Source: Arthrobacter globiformis
GTDB lineage: Bacteria; Actinomycetota; Actinomycetes; Actinomycetales; Micrococcaceae
Assembly (NCBI RefSeq): GCF_030815865.1
Contig: NZ_JAUSXI010000001.1
Location: 992,001 to 1,056,000 of the forward strand
Direction of reading: 5' to 3'
DNA length: 64,000 nt
Shown: positions 1-8,490 of the stretch, piece after piece
How positions within the stretch are numbered: position 1 is the stretch's first letter
Layout: each line of letters opens with the position of its first letter
Program-made: the position numbers and the translations under genes
Notes under the pieces: model-generated
Seen by the model: only the letters and a program-made list of their open reading frames with translations
The model's database searches: none
What the model was told of the DNA's origin: nothing

Positions 1-2
1 AG

Positions 3-938
3 GCCATGAATGCGCTGCTCGCGTCTCTGGCGAAGTTCGACGGCGATCCCGGCGCCGTAGACGAGGACAACCCGCCGCGGGTGCCCGTCATGCATGGGGC
101 CAATGGATTGTTCGTCGACGAAGGCGTGCCAACCGGTGAATCATTCCTCGCCACGCTGGCCAGGCACTACGGAACCGGCGTCTATCCGGTCGATTTCAGC
201 AATGAGGGCGTGACCAAGCCCGCGATCGATGCCTGGGTGGACAGCAACACGGGTGGACGAATCAAGGAAGCGCCCGCGAAGTACGATCCGCGGAACACCT
301 TCAGCCTGCTCAATGCCATGTACTTCGCGGCGGCCTGGCAGACCCCGTTTGACCCCAGCTCCACATCGGATTTGCCCTTCACCACGGGCGGGGGAGAGGA
401 GATCGACGTCCCCGCCATGCACAACCTGCTTGAGATGAAACACGCGGAAGGGGCAGGCTGGCGGGGTGTGGACCTGCCGTACGCTGAGGGGTTCGTGATG
501 CGTCTTGTCCTGCCGGACGCTATCGACGCCGCTGCCGCATTTGGGGCGCAGCAGCTCACGGAAATCGCGGATGCCTTAACCGCCGCGCCTCTGGAGACCG
601 TGCGGATACAGCTGCCCCGCTGGGACCACAAATGCAGCTTCGACCTGCACCAGGTCCTCGAAGCAGCCGGACTGCAGAAGACCCTGACAACAACCAAGGA
701 CTTCAACGCCATCCAGCCAGACATGGCGATCACCCAGGCCGGGCAGGCCGCCAACATCACGGTGGCCGAGAAGGGAACCGTCGCGGCCGCTATCACCCAG
801 ATCAACGGAATGGTTACCGGCGCTCCGCCGCAGCCCGAGCACACCATCGATTTCGACCGGCCGTTCCACTACCAGATCGTGCACGTTGAGACCGGGCTGC
901 CGCTGTTCATGGGAACCGTGGCCGACCCCCGGTCCTGA
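3..938 (+). CDS. Serpin family protein, 5'-truncated by the window edge
   Basis: C-terminal ~311 residues of a serpin (serine or cysteine protease inhibitor fold). Serpins are about 370-400 aa, so 60-90 residues are missing. The frame is open to the window edge, and the ATG at 6 lies within a conserved helix (NALLASL), so it is probably not the true start. The reactive-centre hinge reads EKGTVAAAIT, matching the inhibitory consensus (Glu at P17, Gly-Thr, then small residues that allow loop insertion). The distal FDRPFHYQIVHVETGLPLFMG block is the serpin signature region, shown here only in part as FDRPF...LFMGTV. Counting from the hinge Gly places P1-P1' near Thr-Gly, so the target protease is unclear. 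It is probably inhibitory. Whether it is secreted cannot be judged without the N-terminus. Confidence 0.9.
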   Translation, partial: AMNALLASLAKFDGDPGAVDEDNPPRVPVMHGANGLFVDEGVPTGESFLATLARHYGTGVYPVDFSNEGVTKPAIDAWVDSNTGGRIKEAPAKYDPRNTFSLLNAMYFAAAWQTPFDPSSTSDLPFTTGGGEEIDVPAMHNLLEMKHAEGAGWRGVDLPYAEGFVMRLVLPDAIDAAAAFGAQQLTEIADALTAAPLETVRIQLPRWDHKCSFDLHQVLEAAGLQKTLTTTKDFNAIQPDMAITQAGQAANITVAEKGTVAAAITQINGMVTGAPPQPEHTIDFDRPFHYQIVHVETGLPLFMGTVADPRS

Positions 939-968
939 CCCAAACGCTTCATTACATCCTGCAGCGAA

Positions 969-1010
969 AACCGGAACCCTTCCTCACCGCGTGAGGAAGG
1001 GTTCCCGGTT
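969..1010. terminator. Strong hairpin between convergent genes
   Basis: AACCGGAACCCTTCCTCAC (969-987), loop CGC, then GTGAGGAAGGGTTCCCGGTT (991-1010). This is a near-perfect 19-20 bp stem with one bulged G. It lies just past the serpin stop and before the end of the converging kinase gene, so it could terminate transcription from both sides. The stem itself contains the GTGAGGAAGG core of the adjacent 32-bp repeats. Confidence 0.7.
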
Positions 1011-1014
1011 ATTC

Positions 1015-1098
1015 TGCGAAAGCTGAGGAAGCGTCCGGGGTATCGGTGCGAAAGGTGAGGAAGCGTCCGGGGTATCCGTGCGAAAGGTGAGGAAGGGT
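1015..1098. repeat. 32-bp tandem repeat, 2.6 units
   Basis: Units begin at 1015, 1047 and 1079, exactly 32 bp apart. The common part is TGCGAAAGGTGAGGAAGCG followed by TCCGGGGTATC; the third unit diverges after GTGAGGAAG. The same core and the same 32-bp period recur between 29842 and 29990, in opposite orientation. There are no unique spacers, so it is not CRISPR. Confidence 0.85.
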
Positions 1099-1110
1099 TC
1101 CCACAAGGGC

Positions 1111-1965
1111 CTAGCGCGGGCCGCCCTGCCAGAGGGCATCGAAGGGCGCGCCGGAGGCCACGCGGTTGCGGATGCCCGCAGTCACGAAGTCCTTGGCCGT
1201 CCGCGCTGCCTCCAGCGGTGTAGCTCCCTTGGCCAACTCGGCCGTCACGGCCGCAGCGAGGGAGCAGCCGGCGCCGGAGACGGCCACCTCGCCCACCTTC
1301 GGGGCGCTCAGAACCTCAAGGGTTTCCCCGTCGTAATAGACGTCGACGGCGTCCGGCCCGGCCAGGCGCACGCCGCCCTTGGCCAGCACGGCGGCGCCGC
1401 TCAGTTCATGGATGCGGACGGCGGCCACCTTGAGGGACGCAACGTCGGTAATCTCCAGACCGGACAGCGACTCGGCCTCGAAGTGGTTGGGCGTGATGAA
1501 CGTGGCCAGCGGCAGGATCTGTGCCTTGAGTGCCTGGTCCGTGTCCAGCGCGTGGCCCGGCTCCTGGCCCTTGCAGATCAGGACAGGGTCCAGGACAACG
1601 TTGCTGAAAGCGCCGGAATTCAGCGCGGAGGTCACCGTCGAAATGGTGGCCGGGCTGCCCAGCATGCCGATCTTCACGGTGTCCAGCACGGAAGGTGCGC
1701 CGGAAGCGGCACCGTAGGCCGCCGTCGTCGCCTCTATTTGGTGGGCGATGACATCCTGGTCCACGGGCACGAAGCGGTGGTTCCATTCATTCTTCGGGTC
1801 GAACGAGACGATGCACGTGAGGTTGGCGATGCCGAAAACGCCGAGTTCCTGGAAGGTCTTCAGGTCGGCCTGCGCGCCGGCACCGCCGGTCGCCTCGGAG
1901 CCCGCGATGGTCAGGGCGACGGCGGGAACGGAGGCGTGAAGGTCCTTGGAGATCACTGAAGTCAT
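1111..1965 (-). CDS. Pyridoxine / hydroxymethylpyrimidine kinase (ThiD-PdxK type)
   Basis: ATP-dependent ribokinase-fold kinase of 284 aa, acting in vitamin B6 salvage or thiamine pyrimidine phosphorylation. The N-terminal [20 protein letters not shown] block is the ThiD/PdxK substrate-binding motif. The segment [18 protein letters not shown] resembles Gram-positive PdxK more than classical ThiD. The C-terminal [11 protein letters not shown] carries the GAGC variant of the anion-hole/catalytic motif, with Cys where many ribokinases have Asp, as in Bacillus-type PdxK. Start chosen at MTSVISK (1965); a frame-open extension upstream has no homology-like sequence. It converges with the serpin gene. 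Substrate preference between pyridoxal and HMP cannot be settled from the sequence. Confidence 0.85.
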   Translation of the reverse strand: MTSVISKDLHASVPAVALTIAGSEATGGAGAQADLKTFQELGVFGIANLTCIVSFDPKNEWNHRFVPVDQDVIAHQIEATTAAYGAASGAPSVLDTVKIGMLGSPATISTVTSALNSGAFSNVVLDPVLICKGQEPGHALDTDQALKAQILPLATFITPNHFEAESLSGLEITDVASLKVAAVRIHELSGAAVLAKGGVRLAGPDAVDVYYDGETLEVLSAPKVGEVAVSGAGCSLAAAVTAELAKGATPLEAARTAKDFVTAGIRNRVASGAPFDALWQGGPR

Positions 1966-2037
1966 GTCTCCATGATGCCAGCTGCCCCGGCCCCGCACGG
2001 CCCAGGCGCAGGCGCAGGCGGGGCGATTGGGGGGACC

Positions 2038-3072
2038 CTAGCCGTGCAGGGCGCGATAGGCCGACGCCGCGGCGGGGTGCAGCGGCACGCCTGCAGTGTT
2101 GATCAGCGTTTCCGGACTCAGGAACTGCACGCCGAGGCTGGACTGGGGGATAAGTTCCCGGGCCTGTCCCACCAGCAGTTCGACGGTTCTTTTCACAATG
2201 CGGTCGTCCAGATCCTCGCGGCACAGGAGAAGGTTGGCCACGCCCACTGTCCATGCACCGGGGACACCCTCGTAGCTGTTCTCCGGGATCAGGACCCTGT
2301 CGTAAAAGCCGCCGTACCGCGCCCGCGTCTCCCGGACCAGTGCCGACAGGTCGATCAAGGCGAGCCCTGCCTCCTTGTTAGCGGCAGCGATGGCGGCTGT
2401 GGGTACACCACCGGACCAGAAAAGGGCATCCACGGACCGCGCTGTAAGGGCCGCGAGTCCGTCGTTCAGGCCGAGGTTCACTTCCTTGAGTGGGCTGTCC
2501 GCAGCGGTGTTGCCGGTGGCGTTTCCAACGGCGGACAGGCCGGATGCCGCGATGATGCGGTGCGCGGTCAGGGACGTACCCGAGCCAACCTCTCCGATGG
2601 CCGCGGTCTTCCCGGCAAGATCCGCGAAAGTGCGGATGCCACTGTCCCTCCGCACCAGGCAATGGACGTAGTTTTCGTAGACTTTGCCCAATGCGACAAT
2701 CCTGCCGGACGCCGATGACGGCGTCGTCGCCGGAGCTTTCGACGCCTGCTGCGCCGCAGCATCAGCCAGTGCCACCGCGAAAGTGGCGTCGCCGGCGAGG
2801 AGCCGTTGGATGTTCTCCAGGCTCCCGCCGGTCACCTGCGGAACGGCAGTACCCACCACACCGTGACGCTGAAGTGACTCAGCCAGCAGGGTTGAAAACT
2901 CCAGGTAAAAGCCGCCGGGCTCGCCTCCGGCCACCGTAACGGTGCGCCCGCGATCGTCCGGCATGCAGGCACTGACGGCCGGCAGTAGAAGTCCGGAAAG
3001 CCCGATTGCCAGCCCCGCCCGGATGGCCGACCGGCGGGACGGAAGCGCATACGGGGTGCCGGTGTCAGCCAT
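2038..3072 (-). CDS. TAXI-family solute-binding lipoprotein
   Basis: Extracytoplasmic binding protein of the TRAP-associated TAXI family, 344 aa. A twin-arginine-like SRRSAIRAG and a hydrophobic stretch precede a lipobox (LLPAVSAC, Cys near residue 36). The mature start VTVAGGEPGGFYLEFSTLLAE is characteristic of TAXI proteins. Later blocks such as VGSGTSLTAHRII and DALFWSGGVPTAAIA fit the second lobe. The start has a good ribosome-binding site (AGGAAGGAG) and overlaps the end of the histidine kinase gene by 8 bp, so it is the third gene of an RR-HK-SBP operon. No TRAP permease (DctQM) lies nearby. The protein may therefore serve as a ligand-sensing partner of the kinase rather than as part of a transporter (inference). 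Confidence 0.85.
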   Translation of the reverse strand: MADTGTPYALPSRRSAIRAGLAIGLSGLLLPAVSACMPDDRGRTVTVAGGEPGGFYLEFSTLLAESLQRHGVVGTAVPQVTGGSLENIQRLLAGDATFAVALADAAAQQASKAPATTPSSASGRIVALGKVYENYVHCLVRRDSGIRTFADLAGKTAAIGEVGSGTSLTAHRIIAASGLSAVGNATGNTAADSPLKEVNLGLNDGLAALTARSVDALFWSGGVPTAAIAAANKEAGLALIDLSALVRETRARYGGFYDRVLIPENSYEGVPGAWTVGVANLLLCREDLDDRIVKRTVELLVGQARELIPQSSLGVQFLSPETLINTAGVPLHPAAASAYRALHG

Positions 3073-4519
3073 GCGGAGACTCCTTCCTGGGCGCCTGCGC
3101 CGGGCCCAGACTGCGCTTCGGTTCGGGGAAATCTATCCGGGCAATGAGTCCGTGCGGAGACCGCTCCTCCAGCAGCAGCCGGGCGCCGTTGGCCTCCGCG
3201 AGCCTGTCCACGATGGTCATGCCCAGGCCGTTGCCCGGGATCCCCCGGTGCCGGGGAGAACGCCAGAACCTGCCGGTGGACGCAGCCCGTTCGGCGGCGG
3301 AAAGTCCGGGTCCGTCGTCGGACACCTCGATCGCCAAACCTCCCGGCCGCCGGCGTACCGCGACGGAGATGCGGGCGGCCGGCGCGTACTTGATGGCGTT
3401 GGTGAGAAGCTCACCAACCATGTGCGCCAGCTCGTCCGGACGGCATGCCAGCTGGAGCGGAGTCTCCTGCTGCGCCTCAAGCACCAGCGTTGCCCCACTG
3501 CTCCGGGCGGCAGGCGCCGCCCGCTCCACTTCCTCCTGCAGCACGGGAAACGGATCGATGAGATCAGGCTTCCGGCGGGAATCCGGGCGCATGGCGCTGC
3601 GGGCCGAGCCTTCGAACGCCTTGTGCTCCGCGGCAGCGAGTTTCAGTACGCCGTCCAAGAGCTCTTCGACGCGTTCCAGTTCTGCCACTACCCCTGCGGC
3701 GGCGGCCTGCTGCCGGTCTGTTTGCAGTTCCAGCTGCAGCAGGTCGATTCTCAGGCGGAGGGCGCCCACAGGGTTGCGGAGCTGGTGTGAGGTGTCCGCG
3801 ATCAGCTGCCGCTGCGAGTCGATGCTTTCGGTGACGGTTTGTGCCATGGCGCTGAAGGACCTGCTCAGCTCCCTCAGCTCAGGCGGGCCGTCCGCGGGCA
3901 GCTGGCTGCTCCTGCCCGTTGCCTCCAGTTCCGTCACCGCTGCGTTCAGGCGGTGCACGGGGCGCAGCACCCAGCCGGTCAACCGGGCGGCCGCCAGGAG
4001 GAGCAGTGCTTCCAGCACCGCCGCCGCCAGCCCGACGACGAGCCACCGTTCCCGCAGTTTCTGGCGGGCCGCGTCCAGATTGACCTCCAGGACAGCTTCG
4101 CCGAGTACCTGGCTGGCGGTGCCAAACGACCTGGAAACCACCTCCGAGCCGCTGCCCAACGGCTGAAGCGTGGGAAGGTCAGTGTCGCTGACGTTCAGGC
4201 TGGCCCTCGAAACCGCGTCCCGGACCTCTGCCCTGTCCTCGCTCAAACCGCCCGAACGCAGTGTGCCCTGCTGCAACCGGATGAGAATCCCTTCGCCGTA
4301 CAGCCGGGAGTACCCCTCCATCTCCCGCCGCAGCTGGGTGGAATCGCCATCCAGTGCCGCATCGTAGGCCACCTGGGCGAACCTGTTGAGGGCGGCGTTG
4401 CGGTTGATCTGCACCTCCTGGGTGAGTTCCCGGCTCGCGGAGGACAGAATGGCGCCGGCTGCAGCGATCACCACCAGGACGGAAAGCAGGCTCAGGATGC
4501 CCAGGACGCGGAGCCTCAC
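3065..4519 (-). CDS. Sensor histidine kinase, TctE-like
   Basis: Membrane sensor kinase of 484 aa. TM1 is at about residues 5-27, an extracytoplasmic region spans about 28-158, and TM2 about 159-183. Then come a HAMP-like segment and the DHp helix with phospho-acceptor His245 in ADTSHQLRNPVGALRLRIDL. The ATPase domain shows an N-box (LLTNAIKYAP), G1 (DDGPGLSAAER) and G2 (GNGLGMTIVDRLA). The architecture is that of tricarboxylate sensors. It overlaps the upstream response regulator by 4 bp (ATGA) and the downstream TAXI gene by 8 bp, so the three are translationally coupled. It likely autophosphorylates on binding an organic acid or on contact with the TAXI protein, then passes phosphate to the partner regulator. 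Confidence 0.93.
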   Translation of the reverse strand: MRLRVLGILSLLSVLVVIAAAGAILSSASRELTQEVQINRNAALNRFAQVAYDAALDGDSTQLRREMEGYSRLYGEGILIRLQQGTLRSGGLSEDRAEVRDAVSRASLNVSDTDLPTLQPLGSGSEVVSRSFGTASQVLGEAVLEVNLDAARQKLRERWLVVGLAAAVLEALLLLAAARLTGWVLRPVHRLNAAVTELEATGRSSQLPADGPPELRELSRSFSAMAQTVTESIDSQRQLIADTSHQLRNPVGALRLRIDLLQLELQTDRQQAAAAGVVAELERVEELLDGVLKLAAAEHKAFEGSARSAMRPDSRRKPDLIDPFPVLQEEVERAAPAARSSGATLVLEAQQETPLQLACRPDELAHMVGELLTNAIKYAPAARISVAVRRRPGGLAIEVSDDGPGLSAAERAASTGRFWRSPRHRGIPGNGLGMTIVDRLAEANGARLLLEERSPHGLIARIDFPEPKRSLGPAQAPRKESPHG

Positions 4520-5184
4520 GCAGGGTTCCCCTCAACCCGGTAGCCGACGCCCCGGACGTTGATGATGAACCCCGGCAGCTGGAGCTTCGCCCGCAACCCG
4601 GTGAGATGGACGTCAAGGGACCTCGAGGACGCGAGGAAGGCATCGCCCCAGAGGGCGTCCAGAATTTGTTCGCGCGTGACCACAGAGCCCGCATTGCGGA
4701 CCAACAGGGCGAGCAGCTGAAATTCCGTGGGCGTCAAGGACAGCACCCTGGAACCGACGGCGGCCACCCGTCGGTCCAGGTCGACGTCGAGGTCTCCGAG
4801 CACGATGCTGTGGTGCTGCCCGTCGCCGTGGCGGCCTGTGCGTCGGGTGACGGCTTCGATCCTGGCCAGCAGTTCCACAAGTTTCACGGGCTTGACCAGA
4901 TAATCATCTGCCCCGGAGCGCAGTCCCAGGACCACGCTGCGCTCATCGTCCCGGGCCGTGAGGATCAGAATGGGGCAGGCCGTCACCTGGCGAAGCTTCC
5001 GCAGCACGTCAAGGCCATCGAGGTCAGGAAGGCCCAGGTCCAGCAGGATCACTTCGAACCGCCGGTGGACCAGGAGGGCATCGGCTCCGCGGGCGACCCT
5101 GGTGGCCTTGTGCCCGGCGGAGACCACTGCCGCGTCGAGGGCGGACGCCATGGCGTCGTCGTCCTCGACGATGAGCACTTCCAT
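4516..5184 (-). CDS. OmpR-family response regulator, TctD-like
   Basis: Two-domain regulator of 222 aa. The receiver domain has acidic residues near the N-terminus (VEDDD), phospho-acceptor Asp49 in LLDLGLPDLDG and the conserved Lys98 in YLVKPV. The C-terminal winged-helix DNA-binding domain ends with LRAKLQLPGFIINVRGVGYRV, the usual OmpR wing signature. It is the first gene of the RR-HK-TAXI operon and faces the divergent MHS carrier across a 344-bp spacer, the natural place for its binding sites. The pair is probably activated by the substrate that the MHS carrier imports. Confidence 0.94.
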   Translation of the reverse strand: MEVLIVEDDDAMASALDAAVVSAGHKATRVARGADALLVHRRFEVILLDLGLPDLDGLDVLRKLRQVTACPILILTARDDERSVVLGLRSGADDYLVKPVKLVELLARIEAVTRRTGRHGDGQHHSIVLGDLDVDLDRRVAAVGSRVLSLTPTEFQLLALLVRNAGSVVTREQILDALWGDAFLASSRSLDVHLTGLRAKLQLPGFIINVRGVGYRVEGNPA

Positions 5185-5528
5185 TGCACGTTTCCTTAGT
5201 GGGTTGTTCTTCTGGTCCTTCGTCCGCAGCCCGTTTGGAGACTACCCCCTGGAAGGGATTTTAGCCGCCCACTGTCCCTCCACGGGTCTTCGATCGGAGT
5301 CCTTCCAGCGGAGCGCGGCCCTGCTCCCGAATGATCCGGAAACCTAAGGAAGTGTTAGGAAATACCGCCTGGCTTAGCCTGTGCCGTGGATCACGAATAG
5401 TTTGGATGGAGTCCTTTGCTTCAGGGGCCCGTCGCCGCCGACGGGGGACCGCAGGTTTAGACGGCACGGACATCAAGCAAACACCCAACGGTTGCCGACG
5501 GCGGCGCCGGATCCAGGAAGGTTCATCG
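5185..5528. promoter_or_regulatory. Divergent control region between response regulator and MHS carrier
   Basis: Gap of 344 bp with no convincing gene. An inverted repeat CCTAA-N7-TTAGG lies at 5343-5359, a candidate site for the divergently encoded response regulator. A strong ribosome-binding site, AGGAAGG, precedes the carrier start at 5529. Promoter hexamers are not clear enough to place. Confidence 0.45.
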
Positions 5529-6917
5529 ATGAGCACCCAACTGACCGAGTCGGCCCAGACGAGGAAGGCCGTAGGTAACATCCTCAAAGGCTCCGCCGGC
5601 AACCTCGTGGAGTGGTACGACGTCTACATTTACACGGCGTTTCTGGCGTACTTCCAGCCCCACTTCTTCAACTCCAAAGACCCGTTGCAGGGCGCCTTGG
5701 AAGGCATGGCGGTCTTCGCCGTCACGTTCTTGATGCGGCCCATCGGCAGCTGGTTCTTCGGCCGCTATGCCGACCGCAAGGGCCGCAAAGCAGCCCTGAC
5801 GCTCAGCGTGACCATGATGTCGGCGGGGTCGTTCTTCATTGCCATCCTGCCCACCAAGGACGTGATCGGCGTGTGGGCGCTGGTTCTGCTGGTCTTCGCC
5901 CGCCTCGTCCAGGGCTTCTCCGTGGGCGGTGAATATGGCACCAGTGCCACTTATATGTCCGAGGCGGCGACGGCGAAGCGCCGCGGATTCTTCTCCAGTT
6001 TCCAGTACGTCACCCTGATCGGCGGCCAGATGCTGGCACTGCTGGTTCTCGTGGTCCTGCAGAACACCCTGGGCAAGGAAGCGCTGTCCGAATGGGGCTG
6101 GCGCGTTCCATTCGCCATCGGCGGCGTGGCCGCCCTGGTGGTCTTCTGGCTCCGCCGCTCCATGGAGGAAACGCTGTCCACGAGCCAGGCTGAGGCCGCC
6201 GGCGCATCGGTGCCGGGCGAGGCGCAGCCGGGCACCATGAAGCTGCTGCTGACGAAACACTGGAAAGCCCTGCTGATCTGCATCGGCGTGACCCTGGGCG
6301 GCACGGTGGCGTTCTACACGTACACCAACTTCATCCTGAACTTTATGAACAACACCAGCGGCATCCCTAAGGAAACCACCTCGGTGATCAACTTCTGGGC
6401 GCTGTTCATCTTCATGCTCCTGCAGCCGGTCTATGGCATTATTTCGGACAAGATCGGCCGCAAGCCTCTGCTGCTGTGGTTCGGCATCACGGGCGTGCTA
6501 TTCACCTGGCCGCTGATGTCCACGCTGGCCGGCACCAAGGATCCCATGATCGCGTTCCTGCTGATGATGGGCGGACTCCTGATCGTGGGCGGCTACACCT
6601 CGATCAACGCCCTGGTGAAGGCCGAGCTGTTCCCGGCATCCATCCGTGCCCTTGGCGTCGGCCTTGGCTACGCGCTGGCCAACTCGATGTTCGGCGGCAC
6701 AGTCCCGTTGATCGGCGCCGCGCTGCAGAAGTCCGGCCAAGTGGAAGTCCTCTTCACCTACGTCACGGTGGCCATCGGCATCTCGCTGCTGGTGTACATC
6801 TTCGCGCTGAAGAACAAGAAGCCTACGCACCTGGACCGCGAGCAGGGCACTGCCTGGTCCGCCGCCCCGGCCAGCGCTGCACGCAAGGATGACGACGAGG
6901 ACCTCGTCAACGCCTGA
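5529..6917 (+). CDS. MHS-family MFS transporter (alpha-ketoglutarate permease-like)
   Basis: Twelve-helix proton symporter of 462 aa in the metabolite:H+ symporter family (KgtP, ShiA, ProP). The start NILKGSAGNLVEWYDVYIYT is the family's N-terminal helix. The loop GRYADRKGRKAAL is the MFS motif between TM2 and TM3, and RLVQGFSVGGEYGTSATYMSE is the TM4-TM5 signature. The second half repeats the loop as DKIGRKPLLLW. The start at MSTQLTES follows a strong ribosome-binding site, and the open frame upstream is Arg-rich and unlikely to be translated. It is divergent from the RR-HK-TAXI operon, so it is the likely regulated carrier. The substrate is probably a di- or tricarboxylate or related organic acid; the exact one is not determinable. 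Confidence 0.9.
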   Translation: MSTQLTESAQTRKAVGNILKGSAGNLVEWYDVYIYTAFLAYFQPHFFNSKDPLQGALEGMAVFAVTFLMRPIGSWFFGRYADRKGRKAALTLSVTMMSAGSFFIAILPTKDVIGVWALVLLVFARLVQGFSVGGEYGTSATYMSEAATAKRRGFFSSFQYVTLIGGQMLALLVLVVLQNTLGKEALSEWGWRVPFAIGGVAALVVFWLRRSMEETLSTSQAEAAGASVPGEAQPGTMKLLLTKHWKALLICIGVTLGGTVAFYTYTNFILNFMNNTSGIPKETTSVINFWALFIFMLLQPVYGIISDKIGRKPLLLWFGITGVLFTWPLMSTLAGTKDPMIAFLLMMGGLLIVGGYTSINALVKAELFPASIRALGVGLGYALANSMFGGTVPLIGAALQKSGQVEVLFTYVTVAIGISLLVYIFALKNKKPTHLDREQGTAWSAAPASAARKDDDEDLVNA

Positions 6918-6945
6918 CCTCCAGTAACGAACAACACTGCAACGT

Positions 6946-7007
6946 ACGACGGCGGGTAGCCGGCTCCGCGGTGACTCTCGGGTCCCCGGGCGGCGGCCCG
7001 CCGTCGT
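6946..7007. repeat. Inverted repeat ACGACGGCGGG / CCCGCCGTCGT
   Basis: Perfect 11-bp arms at 6946-6956 and 6997-7007 with a 40-nt GC-rich interior, 29 bp after the MHS carrier stop. It could terminate that transcript. There is no U-tract, which is common in high-GC actinobacteria. Confidence 0.45.
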
Positions 7008-7185
7008 CGTGCCCAGGTTGGTGCGGTAAGCCGGGAGCCGCACTCCCGGTGCCCGCAATGGTGGGACAATGAAGGCCGGTTTCGGCGGTCAGCCGGCGGG
7101 ACCCGTCCAGTGCTAATACAGCCGGCCGCCTCCCCGTTTCCGCAAGGGCCAGGCAGCCGAGCGAACCACTACGAATGGAACGCCA

Positions 7186-7878
7186 ATGACCACCGCCCAG
7201 TCCTCCGTGCCGAAAGCAGCGCCGAAATTCGCCTCGGTCGGTTCCCCCTACTTCGGCATCATGCTCGCCGTCATGGCCGTGGTGCTGATCCTGTCCAACA
7301 TCGGTGCCTCCAAGGGCGTGGCATTCGGCCCAATCGTCACGGACGGCGGCTTTTTCCTGTTCCCGCTGGCGTACATCCTGGGCGACGTCATCAGCGAGGT
7401 CTACGGCTTCAAGGTGGCCCGGAAGGCCATTGTCACCACGTTTGCCCTGTCCGTGTTCGCCTCGCTGTGCTACTGGGTGATCATTGCACTGCCCGGCTTC
7501 GACGACGATTTCGGCACCGCCAAGCAGGCCGCCCTCGTTGGCGCCATCGGCCCGGTTCCGCAGATCGTGCTGGCCTCGCTCTTGGCGTTCTTCGCCGGGC
7601 AGACCATCAACTCCTGGATCCTGGTCCGGATGAAGGCGCGCACCGGGGAGAAGTCCCTGTGGGCGCGCATCATGAGCTCGTCGGTGGCAGGCGAATTCGT
7701 GGACACGCTGATCTTCTGCAGCATCGCGGCCTCGGTGATCGGCATCAGCGACTTCGGCATGTTTGTGAACTACGTGCTGGTGGGTTTCCTCTACAAGACC
7801 CTCGTGGAGTTCCTCTTCATTCCCGTGACAACCCTGGCCATCGGCTGGGTCAAGAAGCGCGAACCGAGCTACGCGTAG
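7186..7878 (+). CDS. Queuosine-precursor transporter (YhhQ / DUF165 family)
   Basis: Integral membrane protein of 230 aa with about six helices. Signatures of the VUT/YhhQ family are GGFFLFPLAYILGDVISEVYG near residues 55-75, the GQTINSWILVRMKARTGEK block, and SSSVAGEFVDTLIF. Known members import queuine, preQ0 or preQ1 for the 7-deazaguanine modification of tRNA position 34. The tgt gene at 10656-11960 encodes the enzyme that would use this base, and apart from the inserted IS element the two loci are close neighbours. No preQ1 riboswitch could be recognised upstream. Confidence 0.88.
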   Translation: MTTAQSSVPKAAPKFASVGSPYFGIMLAVMAVVLILSNIGASKGVAFGPIVTDGGFFLFPLAYILGDVISEVYGFKVARKAIVTTFALSVFASLCYWVIIALPGFDDDFGTAKQAALVGAIGPVPQIVLASLLAFFAGQTINSWILVRMKARTGEKSLWARIMSSSVAGEFVDTLIFCSIAASVIGISDFGMFVNYVLVGFLYKTLVEFLFIPVTTLAIGWVKKREPSYA

Positions 7879-8026
7879 TCCGGCGGCGCCGAGGTCCGCC
7901 TGCGCCCTGCTGACTCGGAGTCGCCGGAAACGTGCAGGCTCGCCGGAAGCTCCCTGTGTGTCAGGCTGTTGTGTGACAGGGTCACTGTCGCTTCGGCCTG
8001 GCACTTAGGCCGGGGAAAGGTCCGTC

Positions 8027-8473
8027 ATGGATTTTCTTGTCCCTTCCCGACGCTCGAAGCGGAGCCACTTCACTCTCGCGCAGAAGCACGAGATTCTTGA
8101 TGAGTACGACAAGTGCCTCGAGCGTGGGTCCCGGATCGCCTTCTGTAGAGCGGTGGGCATCGCCGAAGGCACCTTGCGGCTTTGGGTTCAGCAGCGCGAA
8201 GCCGGGGAGTTGAGATCCAGTATCAAGCAAGGGAACGAGGACCAGCGATTGCGGGAAAGCGATAAGAGGCTGCTCGAGCAGGTCCTGAAGGAGAACGAGG
8301 TCCTCAAGGCCAAGCTGGCCCGGTCCGAGGCCGCGGTGGACATTCTGGGAAAAGCTTCCGCGCTCTTGGACGCCATGGCCAAGAGCGCGGCGGCAACGGA
8401 TCCCGAACTGAAGGAACCGGAGCCGCAGCGCCCGGACTGGTTGGTGCCAAAGTCTGGAAAGACATCGCCCTGA
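8027..8473 (+). CDS. IS3-family transposase OrfA
   Basis: Helix-turn-helix subunit of 148 aa that recognises the IS ends. The segment FTLAQKHEILDEYDKC...RVGIAEGTLRLW-like (actual RAVGIAEGTLRLWVQQREAG) is the HTH. It is followed by a leucine-zipper-like coiled coil (RLRESDKRLLEQVLKENEVL, then KAKLARSEAAVDILGK). The downstream orfB frame is open well upstream of its GTG, back through about 8401. A -1 frameshift near the A-rich GGAAAG at about 8456-8460 could therefore give the OrfAB fusion typical of this family; the exact slip site is inferred. Confidence 0.9.
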   Translation: MDFLVPSRRSKRSHFTLAQKHEILDEYDKCLERGSRIAFCRAVGIAEGTLRLWVQQREAGELRSSIKQGNEDQRLRESDKRLLEQVLKENEVLKAKLARSEAAVDILGKASALLDAMAKSAAATDPELKEPEPQRPDWLVPKSGKTSP

Positions 8474-8490
8474 CCTTCGCGGGGAAACTG

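Noticed and set aside
6918..7185. Possible preQ1 riboswitch upstream of the queuosine transporter
   Set aside because: No recognisable preQ1-I or preQ1-II pattern; the main structure is a GC-rich inverted repeat more like a terminator of the upstream gene.
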